Assembly: GCA_002699145.1 (NCBI GenBank)
Contig: PABK01000057.1
Location: 1 to 41,821 of the forward strand
DNA: 41,821 nt
Direction of reading: 5' to 3'
DNA from: Halioglobus sp.
Lineage (GTDB): Bacteria > Pseudomonadota > Gammaproteobacteria > Pseudomonadales > Halieaceae
The notes beneath the pieces are model-generated. The model worked only from the letters and a program-made list of their open reading frames with translations, did not search any database and was not told the DNA's origin. Made by a program: the position numbers and the translations under genes. Position 1 is the stretch's first letter. Every line of letters begins with the position of its first letter. Positions 32,871 to 40,607 of this stretch are shown one piece after another.

Positions 32871-33772
32871 TTGATCGCGTCGGCATCATCGGCCTCGGCG
32901 AGGTGGGCCGCATCCTGGCGGAAGATCTGCTGGTGCGGACCGCGCTGGATGTCCGGGTCTGGGATTACCAGTTCGATAACGCCGCCAGCGTGGCCGCAAA
33001 GAACCTGGCTGACTTGCAGGACAACGCCCGGGTCAACGCCGCTGCCAATGCGGCGGACGCTGCACGTGGATGTCAGGTCGTGCTGTCCGCTGTCACTGCC
33101 GATCAAGCCTGCGATGCCGCCGAATCGATTTTACCGGGCCTCGAGCAGGGGGCGCACTTTGTGGACCTCAACTCGGTGTCTCCGGGGACGAAACTGTCGG
33201 TATCCGAATTGATAGCCAGTGCCGGCGGCCACTTTGTGGAAGCGTCAGTGATGTCACCAATCATGCCGCGTCGCTCCGATTCACCGATTTTGTTGTCCGG
33301 CCCCCATGCCGCCGACTTTGCCACCCTCGCCCCGGTACTGGGCTTCGATAACGTAGAGGTGGCCTCCGCAGATCCCGGTGTCGCCTCGGCGACCAAAATG
33401 TGCCGCAGCGTCATCATCAAGGGTATGGAGGCACTGGTCACCGAGTCACTGCTGACGGCACGTCATCACGGGGTCGAAGACGCTGTGCTGGCATCGCTGG
33501 CGAACCTGTTTCCGGGCACGGACTGGAACTCACAGGCACGTTACCTGATCTCGCGGACGCTGGAACACGGTGAACGCCGCGCCGCCGAGATGCGCGAGGT
33601 CGCCAGGACGATAAATGAAGCCGGATACACTCCCTGGATGAGTGAAGGCTGTGTTGAACGCCAGGCCTGGGCGCCACAGTTCGCAGCCGCTCTGGAAGAG
33701 GACTCCCTGACCGCTATGCTGGACGCCATTCGCACCCAATCAATTACCAAGCAAGCTGGAAACTCCCAATGA
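32867..33772 (+). CDS. 6-phosphogluconate-dehydrogenase-like NAD-binding protein (DUF1932 type)
   Basis: The protein has 301 residues with an N-terminal Rossmann fold (VGIIGLGEVGRILAEDLL, residues 5-22; VVLSAVTADQA near 76-86). FVDLNSVSPGTK follows, then FVEASVMSPIMPRRSDSPIL as in beta-hydroxyacid dehydrogenases. Its C-terminal helical domain (KMCRSVIIKGMEALVTESLL) is of DUF1932 type. The catalytic Lys position expected after 'SxTKMxxN' reads SATKMCRSV here. It is translationally coupled on both sides (ATGA overlaps with ligU and ligJ), so it belongs to the pathway operon. No step of the known pathway needs it, and a side-product oxidoreductase role is only a guess. Confidence 0.75.
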   Translation: MIDRVGIIGLGEVGRILAEDLLVRTALDVRVWDYQFDNAASVAAKNLADLQDNARVNAAANAADAARGCQVVLSAVTADQACDAAESILPGLEQGAHFVDLNSVSPGTKLSVSELIASAGGHFVEASVMSPIMPRRSDSPILLSGPHAADFATLAPVLGFDNVEVASADPGVASATKMCRSVIIKGMEALVTESLLTARHHGVEDAVLASLANLFPGTDWNSQARYLISRTLEHGERRAAEMREVARTINEAGYTPWMSEGCVERQAWAPQFAAALEEDSLTAMLDAIRTQSITKQAGNSQ

Positions 33773-34788
33773 TTATCGATTGTCACGGCCACTACACAAC
33801 AGCGCCCGAACCGCATCAACTCTTCAGGGAAGCGCAGCTGGAAGCTCATGCTTCAGGCAAGCCGCTGCCCGAACTGCCACAAATCAGCGATGACCAGATT
33901 CGCGAGAGTGTGGAAAAAAACCAGTTGCGCCTGCTGCGCGAGCGCGGTGCCGACATGACGATTTTTTCGCCCCGCGCCTCGGCCATGGCCCACCACCTCG
34001 GAGACCGGGCGGTGTCGGAACAATGGACCATGGCCTGCAACAACCTGATCAAGCGGGTTGTCGACCTCTTTCCTGACTATTTTATCGGCGTCTGCCAGTT
34101 GCCCCAGTCTCCCGGTGTTTCCATCGAGCACTCCATTGCCGAACTGGAACGGAGCGTGAATGAGCTGGGCTTTGTCGGCTGTAACCTGAATCCGGATCCC
34201 TCCGGCGGTCACTGGACATCGGCGCCCCTGACCGACCGCAGCTGGTATCCATTCTTCGAAAAAATGGTCGAGCTTGACGTGCCCGCCATGATTCACGTCT
34301 CCGGTTCCTGCAACCACAATTTCCATGCCACCGGCGCGCACTATATCAATGCCGATACCACGGCGTTCATGCAGTTTATCCAGGGCGACCTGTTCAGGGA
34401 CTTCCCCGACCTGCGCTTCATCATTCCCCACGGCGGCGGTGCGGTACCCTATCACTGGGGTCGCTACCGGGGCCTTGCGGATATGCTCAAGCAACCCCCC
34501 CTGGCCGAACACGTAATGAAGAATGTGTTCTTCGACACCTGCGTGTATCACCAGCCGGGTATAGACCTGTTGTTTCGGGTGATCGATATCGACAATATCC
34601 TGTTCGGCTCGGAGATGGTCGGTGCCGTGCGCGGCATCGATCCGGAGACGGGTCACTATTTTGATGACACCAAGCGCTATGTAGACGCCCTGGGTCTTTC
34701 GGATGAGGATCGCCACAAGGTTTACGAGGGCAACGCCCGCCGGGTGTATCCGCGGCTGAACGCTGCCCTGGAAGCGAGAGGCAAGTAG
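33769..34788 (+). CDS. ligJ: 4-oxalomesaconate hydratase (amidohydrolase family)
   Basis: The protein has 339 residues of the COG2159 amidohydrolase type. The metal site starts with IIDCHGHY (His-x-His at residues 5-7). Further ligands lie in PAMIHVSG and FIIPHGGGAVPYHWGR, with NILFGSEMVGAVRGIDP near the end, the LigJ-typical variant of the family's 'FGTD' strand. It hydrates the tautomerised oxalomesaconate to 4-carboxy-4-hydroxy-2-oxoadipate, the LigK substrate. Length matches Sphingobium LigJ (about 341). It overlaps the preceding gene by ATGA. Confidence 0.9.
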   Translation: MIIDCHGHYTTAPEPHQLFREAQLEAHASGKPLPELPQISDDQIRESVEKNQLRLLRERGADMTIFSPRASAMAHHLGDRAVSEQWTMACNNLIKRVVDLFPDYFIGVCQLPQSPGVSIEHSIAELERSVNELGFVGCNLNPDPSGGHWTSAPLTDRSWYPFFEKMVELDVPAMIHVSGSCNHNFHATGAHYINADTTAFMQFIQGDLFRDFPDLRFIIPHGGGAVPYHWGRYRGLADMLKQPPLAEHVMKNVFFDTCVYHQPGIDLLFRVIDIDNILFGSEMVGAVRGIDPETGHYFDDTKRYVDALGLSDEDRHKVYEGNARRVYPRLNAALEARGK

Positions 34789-34791
34789 GCC

Positions 34792-35694
34792 GTGAGTGAC
34801 TTCACCATGGATTTCGGTTGGCGTGTCTATCACCCGAACCCCAGTAAGCCCGCTTTTGTCGCCCCGCCGGGGGCAGTGGATGCCCATTGCCATGTATTCG
34901 GCCCCGGCGACATTTTCCCCTATGCGCCAGAGCGCAAGTACACGCCCTGCGATGGCCCCAAGGAAAAGCTGTGGGCGCTCAGGGACCACCTGGGGCTGAG
35001 CCGTAATGTGATCGTACAGGCCACCTGCCACGGCGCCGATAATCGGGCGCTGGTCGATGCGCTCGATGACTCCAATGGCCTGGCGCGAGGGGTGGCCACG
35101 GTAAAACGCGACGTCTCCTCAGAGGAATTGCAGGCCCTGCATCAGGCTGGCGTACGGGGTGTGCGCTTCAACTTCGTTAAACGCCTGGTGGATAAACTGC
35201 CGTTCGATTCACTGGAGGAAATTTCCGCGAAAATTGCCCCCCTGGGCTGGCATGTGGTGATCTACTTCGAGGCGCCGGAGTTGCCGGAACTGTATGACTT
35301 TTTTACCTCGCTGCCGACCGACGTGGTGGTAGACCACATGGGCCGCCCGGACGTCGCCAAACCGGTGGACGGCGATGAATTCGGGCTGTTTCTGCGACTG
35401 ATGCGCGAGAATCAGAACTTCTGGTGCAAGGTCAGCTGTCCCGAGCGCCTGACCCAAAAATCCGAGTACAGTTATGACGATGTTGTGCCCTTCGCCCGCA
35501 CGGTGGTGGAAAGCTTCCCCGACCGGGTGCTGTGGGGTACCGACTGGCCGCACCCGAACATGAAATCGCATACGCCGGATGAAGGTATGTTAGTGGATTT
35601 TATACCGCGAATTGCCACCACAGCTGAGTTACAGCGCAAACTGCTGGTGGACAACCCGATGCGATTGTACTGGCCCGAGGAAATTCCGGGCTGA
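34792..35694 (+). CDS. ligI: 2-pyrone-4,6-dicarboxylate hydrolase
   Basis: The protein has 300 residues with a GTG start three bases after ligJ. The motifs are GAVDAHCHVFGPGDIFPYAP (residues 25-44), GVRGVRFNFVKRLVD, VVVDHMGRPD and VLWGTDWPHPN, all characteristic of the metal-independent LigI lactonases of the amidohydrolase superfamily. It opens the pyrone ring of PDC, made by LigC, to give 4-oxalomesaconate. The neighbours LigJ and LigC are the enzymes acting just after and just before it. Confidence 0.93.
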   Translation: MSDFTMDFGWRVYHPNPSKPAFVAPPGAVDAHCHVFGPGDIFPYAPERKYTPCDGPKEKLWALRDHLGLSRNVIVQATCHGADNRALVDALDDSNGLARGVATVKRDVSSEELQALHQAGVRGVRFNFVKRLVDKLPFDSLEEISAKIAPLGWHVVIYFEAPELPELYDFFTSLPTDVVVDHMGRPDVAKPVDGDEFGLFLRLMRENQNFWCKVSCPERLTQKSEYSYDDVVPFARTVVESFPDRVLWGTDWPHPNMKSHTPDEGMLVDFIPRIATTAELQRKLLVDNPMRLYWPEEIPG

Positions 35695-35727
35695 TCGAAA
35701 TTTGAACAACTACAGGAGAAACTGCAA

Positions 35728-36672
35728 ATGAAAGTCATGCTTTCCGGACCGGGTGCCTTTGGCATCAAACATCTAGACGGCATCAAAAACATCGATGGTG
35801 TAGAGGTCGTCTCCCTGGTCGGCCGCGAGCTGGAAAAAACCCGGGCAGTCGCGGATGAGTACGGTATCGCCCACGTGGATACAGATCTCGGGCAGGCCCT
35901 GGCGGTGACTGAAGCGGAAGCGGTTATCCTGTGTACCCCGACCCAGCAGCACGCCGCCGAATCCATCCAGTGCATGAAGGCCGGCAAGCACGTGGAAGTT
36001 GAAATCCCCCTGGCGGACAGCTGGGCAGATGCCGAGGCAGTCATGAACATCCAGAAGGAAACGGGATTGGTCTGTATGGTGGGCCACACCCGTCGCTTCA
36101 ACCCCTCGCACCAATGGGTGCACAACCGTATCGATGCGGGCGAGCTCAATGTCCAGCAGATGGATGTACAAACCTATTTCTTCCGCCGCAAGAACATCAA
36201 TGCCAAGGGTGAACCCCGCAGCTGGACCGACCACCTGCTGTGGCACCACGCGGCGCATACCGTGGATCTGTTTGCCTATCAGGCAGGCTCGCCCATTATC
36301 AAGGCAAACGCCATCCAGGGGCCGATACACCCGGAACTCGGCATTGCCCTCGACATGTCGATCCAGATGCAGGCGGAGAACGGCGCCATTTGCACCCTGT
36401 CCCTGTCCTTCAACAACGATGGTCCACTGGGTACCTTCTTCCGCTACATTTGCGACAACGGTACCTATATCGCGCGCTATGACGACCTGGTCGACGGCAG
36501 GGAAGAACCGATTGATGTATCTGAGGTCGATGTATCCATGAACGGTATCGAACTGCAGGATCGCGAGTTCTTCGCCGCCATTCGGGAAGGTCGTGAGCCC
36601 AATTCCAGTGTCGGCAAGGTGTTGCCCTGCTACAAGGTGCTGCACGACCTGGAACAGCAGCTGGCCGGTTGA
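35728..36672 (+). CDS. ligC: 4-carboxy-2-hydroxymuconate-6-semialdehyde dehydrogenase
   Basis: The protein has 314 residues of the Gfo/Idh/MocA family. The N-terminal Rossmann motif is LSGPGAFGIKHLDGIKNIDG, followed by AVILCTPTQQHA, and VEVEIPLADS replaces the usual 'EKP'. The substrate domain shows VGHTRRFNPSHQWVHN and SWTDHLLWHHAAHTVDLFAY, which I recall as diagnostic of LigC. It oxidises the hemiacetal form of the ring-cleavage product to 2-pyrone-4,6-dicarboxylate with NAD(P)+. AGGAG precedes the ATG by ten bases. Confidence 0.93.
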   Translation: MKVMLSGPGAFGIKHLDGIKNIDGVEVVSLVGRELEKTRAVADEYGIAHVDTDLGQALAVTEAEAVILCTPTQQHAAESIQCMKAGKHVEVEIPLADSWADAEAVMNIQKETGLVCMVGHTRRFNPSHQWVHNRIDAGELNVQQMDVQTYFFRRKNINAKGEPRSWTDHLLWHHAAHTVDLFAYQAGSPIIKANAIQGPIHPELGIALDMSIQMQAENGAICTLSLSFNNDGPLGTFFRYICDNGTYIARYDDLVDGREEPIDVSEVDVSMNGIELQDREFFAAIREGREPNSSVGKVLPCYKVLHDLEQQLAG

Positions 36673-37685
36673 GCGAAACGATCATGGAACAGCGCAAGAT
36701 TGGTGAGCGTCAAGTGGGGGCGATCGGACTCGGGTGTATGAACCTGAGTCACGCCTACGGCCATCCTCCTGCGAAAGAGGATGCGGTACGGCTGCTGCAC
36801 AGAGCCTACGATATCGGTGTCCGTCACTTCGATACGGCGGCGCTCTATGGTTTTGGCAGCAATGAAAAACTGGTGGGTGAAGCGCTCAAAGACCGGCGTA
36901 ATGATATTCACCTTGCCAGCAAGTGCGTGCTGACAGGAGTTGATGGTAAGCGGGTTCTGGATGGCCGCCCTGAATCGCTGCTGAAAACCATCGACCAGGC
37001 CCTGCAAAACCTGCAAACAGATCATATCGATCTCTACTACCTGCATCGCAGGGACAAGTCCGTGCCTATCGAAGAGAGCATGGGGGCGATGGCGCAAATG
37101 GTGGAGCAGGGCAAGATCGGCACGATCGGGCTTTCGGAAGTTTCCGCGGAGACGTTTTTCAGGGCGACCAGCGTGCATCCGGTGACTGCCGTGCAAACCG
37201 AGTACTCCCTGTGGAGCCGTAACGCCGAAATTGCGGTACTCGATGCCTGCCGCGAACGAGGGGCCGCGTTTGTTGCTTTCAGTCCGCTGGGCAGGGGTTT
37301 TCTGGCCGGTGGGGTCGGCGGCGCCGAGACCATGGCCGAGAAAGATATCCGGCGCGGCATGCCTCGATTCCAGGAACCGCACTATTCGGCGAACCAGCGC
37401 TTGTTCCAGGCATTTTCCGAATTGGCGAGTGAGGCCGGTTGCACACCAGGGCAACTGGCATTGAGCTGGTTGTTGCAACAGGGCGAGCACATCATTCCCA
37501 TACCCGGGACAAGGTCGATTGCCCACCTGGAAGAAAACCTGCGCGCTGCAGAGATTGAGATATCTACGGCGATCATCTCCCGTGCTGGAGAGCTTATCAA
37601 CCGCGACTCTGTCAGCGGCGAACGCTATCCACCTGGTACCCAGTTGGAAATTGACACTGAAGAATTTCAAGATCTAGCGCGCTGA
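36669..37685 (+). CDS. aldo/keto reductase
   Basis: The protein has 338 residues. It shows the AKR barrel start VGAIGLGCMNLSHAYG, then HFDTAALYGFGSNEKLVGEA with the catalytic Asp and Tyr. LASKC supplies the Lys and DLYYLHRRDKSVPIEE the His. PLGRGFLAGGVGG and IIPIPGTRSIAHLEENL complete the cofactor site. It resembles the YajO/AKR13-type NADPH-dependent reductases. The TTG at 36669 overlaps the ligC stop by four bases; an ATG at 36684 is an alternative start. The substrate is unknown. An aldehyde related to the aromatic substrates is plausible, given the aldehyde dehydrogenase downstream. Confidence 0.82.
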   Translation: MSETIMEQRKIGERQVGAIGLGCMNLSHAYGHPPAKEDAVRLLHRAYDIGVRHFDTAALYGFGSNEKLVGEALKDRRNDIHLASKCVLTGVDGKRVLDGRPESLLKTIDQALQNLQTDHIDLYYLHRRDKSVPIEESMGAMAQMVEQGKIGTIGLSEVSAETFFRATSVHPVTAVQTEYSLWSRNAEIAVLDACRERGAAFVAFSPLGRGFLAGGVGGAETMAEKDIRRGMPRFQEPHYSANQRLFQAFSELASEAGCTPGQLALSWLLQQGEHIIPIPGTRSIAHLEENLRAAEIEISTAIISRAGELINRDSVSGERYPPGTQLEIDTEEFQDLAR

Positions 37686-37724
37686 ACGGGAGTGGGCGCG
37701 CCTGACCTAGAGGAGCATAACGAT

Positions 37725-38126
37725 ATGAATTGGCAAGAACATGAGTACGACAACATACCCGGTAGCTATGTCTTCGATGGTAAGCGTGCCCATAGCGCTT
37801 ACGCGCTGAACAAACTGTTCTACTCCTTCAATGAAGAGAGTTGTCGGCGTGATTTCGATGCGGATCCGGCAGCGTACTGCGACAAGTTCGGCCTCAACGA
37901 AGAACAGAAGAAACTGGTTCTGAACCAGGATTTTCTCGGGGTACTGCGCTCCGGCGCAAACATTTACTACATGGCAAAGTTTGCGATACCCCGGGGTATG
38001 AGTGTCCAGGATGCCGGCGCTGCATTCCAGGGCATAACGGGTGACGAGTTCAGGGAAAAGCTCCTGGAAAAGCGCGAGGGCCTGGAAGAACGATTGGAAA
38101 AGGAAGGCGGATACTGGAATGGCTGA
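37725..38126 (+). CDS. ligA: protocatechuate 4,5-dioxygenase, alpha (small) subunit
   Basis: The protein has 133 residues from the ATG at 37725, preceded by AGAGGAG. A frame to 37692 has no such site. The sequence IPGSYVFDGKRAHSAYALNK followed by LFYSFNEESCRRDFDADPAA is the standard LigA fold segment. LGVLRSGANIYYMAKFAIPR is the loop that covers the beta-subunit active site. Alpha and beta chains form the extradiol dioxygenase that opens protocatechuate between C4 and C5. ligB starts eight bases inside its 3' end. Confidence 0.95.
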   Translation: MNWQEHEYDNIPGSYVFDGKRAHSAYALNKLFYSFNEESCRRDFDADPAAYCDKFGLNEEQKKLVLNQDFLGVLRSGANIYYMAKFAIPRGMSVQDAGAAFQGITGDEFREKLLEKREGLEERLEKEGGYWNG

Positions 38127-38961
38127 AATTATTGGTGGCATCACCACATCACACATACCGGCGGTGGGCAATGCCATAACCGACGGGCTGACCCAGGAAC
38201 ATTACTGGAAGCGTTTCTTTGATGGTTACAAACCCGTGAAAGCGTGGCTCGAGGAGAAACAGCCTGACCTGGTTATCGTGGTTTACAACGACCATGGTCT
38301 TAATTTCTTCCTGGACAAGGTGCCCACATTCGCAATTGGCTGTGCCGACAAATACGAGAACGCCGATGAGGGCTGGGGGCTCAAGCCCACCGCCCCCTTT
38401 GACGGGGACGCACCGTTCTCCTGGCATGTAGCGGAGTCCCTGATCAACCAGGAGTTCGACATGTGTACCTGCCAGGAGATGCTGGTGGACCACGGTTTTG
38501 TCAATCCCATGAGGGTGCTATTCGGTGACCACGAGGAATGGCCGATTAAAGCCATTCCCCTGGCAGTCAATACGGTGCAGCACCCCCTGCCCAGTGCCAG
38601 GCGCTGCTTCAAGCTGGGCCAGGCGCTGAAAGTTGCGGTCGAGTCCTATCCGGAGGATATGAAGGTTGTTATTGCTGGAACCGGCGGTATGTCGCACCAG
38701 CTTCAGGGAGAGCGCGCCGGCATGATCAATGTCGACTACGACCTGGCCTGCATTGAAAGCATCATCAATAATCCGGAGTGGTTCGCCGACCAGAGTAACA
38801 GCCACATCATCGAACAAGCCGGTACGGAAGGCATAGAAACCATTATGTGGATGGTGATGAGAGGCGCGTTGGGCGAAAAAGTGAACTGCCTGCATAAACA
38901 CTACCATGCGCCGATTTCCAACACAGGCGCGGGTGTGCTGCTGCTGGAAGGCGCGGGTTAA
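38119..38961 (+). CDS. ligB: protocatechuate 4,5-dioxygenase, beta (catalytic) subunit
   Basis: The protein has 280 residues from the ATG at 38119. It shows the iron ligands of LigB: His12 (GITTSHIPAVG), His59 (YNDHGLNFF) and Glu240 (GTEGIETIMW). His193 (TGGMSHQLQGERAG) matches the proposed catalytic base. The numbering differs from Sphingobium LigB (12, 61, 242, 195) by a consistent two residues. It is an Fe(II) type II extradiol dioxygenase giving 4-carboxy-2-hydroxymuconate-6-semialdehyde, the LigC substrate. Confidence 0.96.
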   Translation: MAEIIGGITTSHIPAVGNAITDGLTQEHYWKRFFDGYKPVKAWLEEKQPDLVIVVYNDHGLNFFLDKVPTFAIGCADKYENADEGWGLKPTAPFDGDAPFSWHVAESLINQEFDMCTCQEMLVDHGFVNPMRVLFGDHEEWPIKAIPLAVNTVQHPLPSARRCFKLGQALKVAVESYPEDMKVVIAGTGGMSHQLQGERAGMINVDYDLACIESIINNPEWFADQSNSHIIEQAGTEGIETIMWMVMRGALGEKVNCLHKHYHAPISNTGAGVLLLEGAG

Positions 38962-38979
38962 AGCGCCCAGGGGGTATCC

Positions 38980-39195
38980 ATGTTGGAACTGATTGCCAGG
39001 ACTTCGAAAAACCCCGATGTGTTGTTGAATCTTGCACAACACCATTTACAGCATCATGAGTGGGGGCGTGCCCGCATGGTGCTGGAACAGGTGGATGCCA
39101 GCGACAGTTCCGCTTATCGGGATCAGGTAAACGAGTTATTACAAGACATAATACAGCGGCTGGATGGCTGCTACTCACAGGAGAATCAGACATGA
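38980..39195 (+). CDS. 71-aa helical protein between ligB and the aldehyde dehydrogenase
   Basis: It begins MLELIARTSKNPDVLLNLAQ, then HHLQHHEWGRARMVLEQVDA. The pattern resembles a single TPR-like helical hairpin ('L..LA..hl..gew..A...L') followed by another amphipathic helix. AGGGGG six bases before the ATG and a four-base overlap with the next gene (ATGA at 39192-39195) show it is translated within the operon. No function is known to me. A subunit-assembly or chaperone-like role is speculation. Confidence 0.65.
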   Translation: MLELIARTSKNPDVLLNLAQHHLQHHEWGRARMVLEQVDASDSSAYRDQVNELLQDIIQRLDGCYSQENQT

Positions 39196-40589
39196 ACTTT
39201 GAGCGTATCAACCCCTTGACCGGCGACGTCGCGAGCACTGCCACCGCCATGCAGGTTGCCGACATCCCGGCGATTGCCGAATCAGCGCAGCAGGGATTCG
39301 AGGCGTGGTCCAGGGTAGGCCCCAACGACCGGCGCAGCGTCCTGTTGGCGGCCGCAGATGCCCTGCAGGGCAAGCAAACTGAATTCGTCGACGCGATGAT
39401 GAGTGAAATCGGTGCCACTGCCGGCTGGGCCATGTTCAATCTCGGCCTGGCGGCCAGCATGCTGCGGGAAGCGGCCAGCATAACGACCCAGATCTCGGGA
39501 GAGGTCATACCCTCGGACAAGCCTGGCTTGCTGGCGATGGCCATACGGGAGCCGGTGGGGGTCATTCTCGGCATTGCGCCCTGGAACGCGCCGATCATCC
39601 TCGGTGTGCGCGCTGTGGCTGTGGCCCTGGCCTGTGGAAACTCTGTGATCCTCAAGGCCTCCGAACTCTGCCCGCGCACCCATGGCCTGATCATCGAGGC
39701 GCTCGCCGAGGCGGGCTTTCCCCAGGGTACAGTCAATGTGGTGACCAACGCGCCTGAAGATGCCCCTGAAATCGTCGGCGCACTGATCGACCACCCCGCC
39801 GTGAAGCGAATCAATTTTACCGGCTCCACTGCCGTGGGCCGGGTGATTGCCAAAAGGGCGGCAGAGCACCTCAAGCCCTGCCTGCTCGAACTGGGCGGCA
39901 AGGCGCCGCTGATTGTGCTGGAAGACGCGGATCTCGAGGAGGCGGTAAAGGCGGCGTCCTTCGGCGCCTATATGAACCAGGGTCAGATCTGCATGTCCAC
40001 CGAGCGCCTGGTGGTGGTGGAAGCAGTGGCAGACGAGTTTGCCGCCAAACTGGCGGCGAAGGTTAACACCATGGCATCAGGAGATCCGCGGGAAGGTAAG
40101 ACCCCGCTGGGCGCTGTGGTAGACATGGGGACTGTGGAGCGGGTCAATATGCTTATCGATGATGCGACAAGCAAGGGCGCCAACCTGCTCGCCGGGGGTA
40201 AGGCCGATTCGGTGCTGATGCCGGCGACCTTGCTTGATGGTATCACCGACGAGATGAAACTTTACCGTGATGAAAGTTTTGGTCCGGTGGTGTCAATGAT
40301 CCGGGCCAGGGACGAAGCAGACGCTATCCGTATCGCCAATGACAGCGAATATGGACTGAGCGCGGCCGTATTCTCGGGCGATGCCGCCCGGGGGCTGAAG
40401 GTTGCGCGGCAGATCCATTCGGGGATCTGCCACGTCAATGGGCCCACCGTGGCGGACGAGGCGCAGATGCCCTTTGGCGGTGTCGGCGCGTCCGGCTATG
40501 GCCGTTTCGGTGGTAAGGCGGGAATCGACAGCTTTACGGAATTGCGCTGGATTACCGTGGCCTCCGAGCCGGGCCATTACCCCATCTGA
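39192..40589 (+). CDS. aldehyde dehydrogenase, probably aromatic aldehyde (vanillin/benzaldehyde type)
   Basis: The protein has 465 residues from the ATG at 39192, coupled to the small gene before it. ALDH motifs are LGIAPWNAPIILGVRAVAVA, FTGSTAVGRVIAKRA, catalytic Glu233 in LLELGGKAPLIVLEDAD, catalytic Cys267 in MNQGQICMSTERLVV and ESFGPVVSMI. 'NQGQICMSTER' is typical of the salicylaldehyde/vanillin/benzaldehyde group. It would oxidise 4-hydroxybenzaldehyde, vanillin or protocatechualdehyde to the acid entering the pathway. The precise substrate is not shown by the sequence. Confidence 0.88.
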   Translation: MNFERINPLTGDVASTATAMQVADIPAIAESAQQGFEAWSRVGPNDRRSVLLAAADALQGKQTEFVDAMMSEIGATAGWAMFNLGLAASMLREAASITTQISGEVIPSDKPGLLAMAIREPVGVILGIAPWNAPIILGVRAVAVALACGNSVILKASELCPRTHGLIIEALAEAGFPQGTVNVVTNAPEDAPEIVGALIDHPAVKRINFTGSTAVGRVIAKRAAEHLKPCLLELGGKAPLIVLEDADLEEAVKAASFGAYMNQGQICMSTERLVVVEAVADEFAAKLAAKVNTMASGDPREGKTPLGAVVDMGTVERVNMLIDDATSKGANLLAGGKADSVLMPATLLDGITDEMKLYRDESFGPVVSMIRARDEADAIRIANDSEYGLSAAVFSGDAARGLKVARQIHSGICHVNGPTVADEAQMPFGGVGASGYGRFGGKAGIDSFTELRWITVASEPGHYPI

Positions 40590-40607
40590 TCCCACAGGAG
40601 AGCCCCA

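Noticed and set aside
35728-36672. LigC has EIP where Gfo/Idh/MocA enzymes usually have EKP
   Set aside because: As I remember other LigC sequences, they share this VEIPLAD variant, so it is a family feature and not a broken active site.
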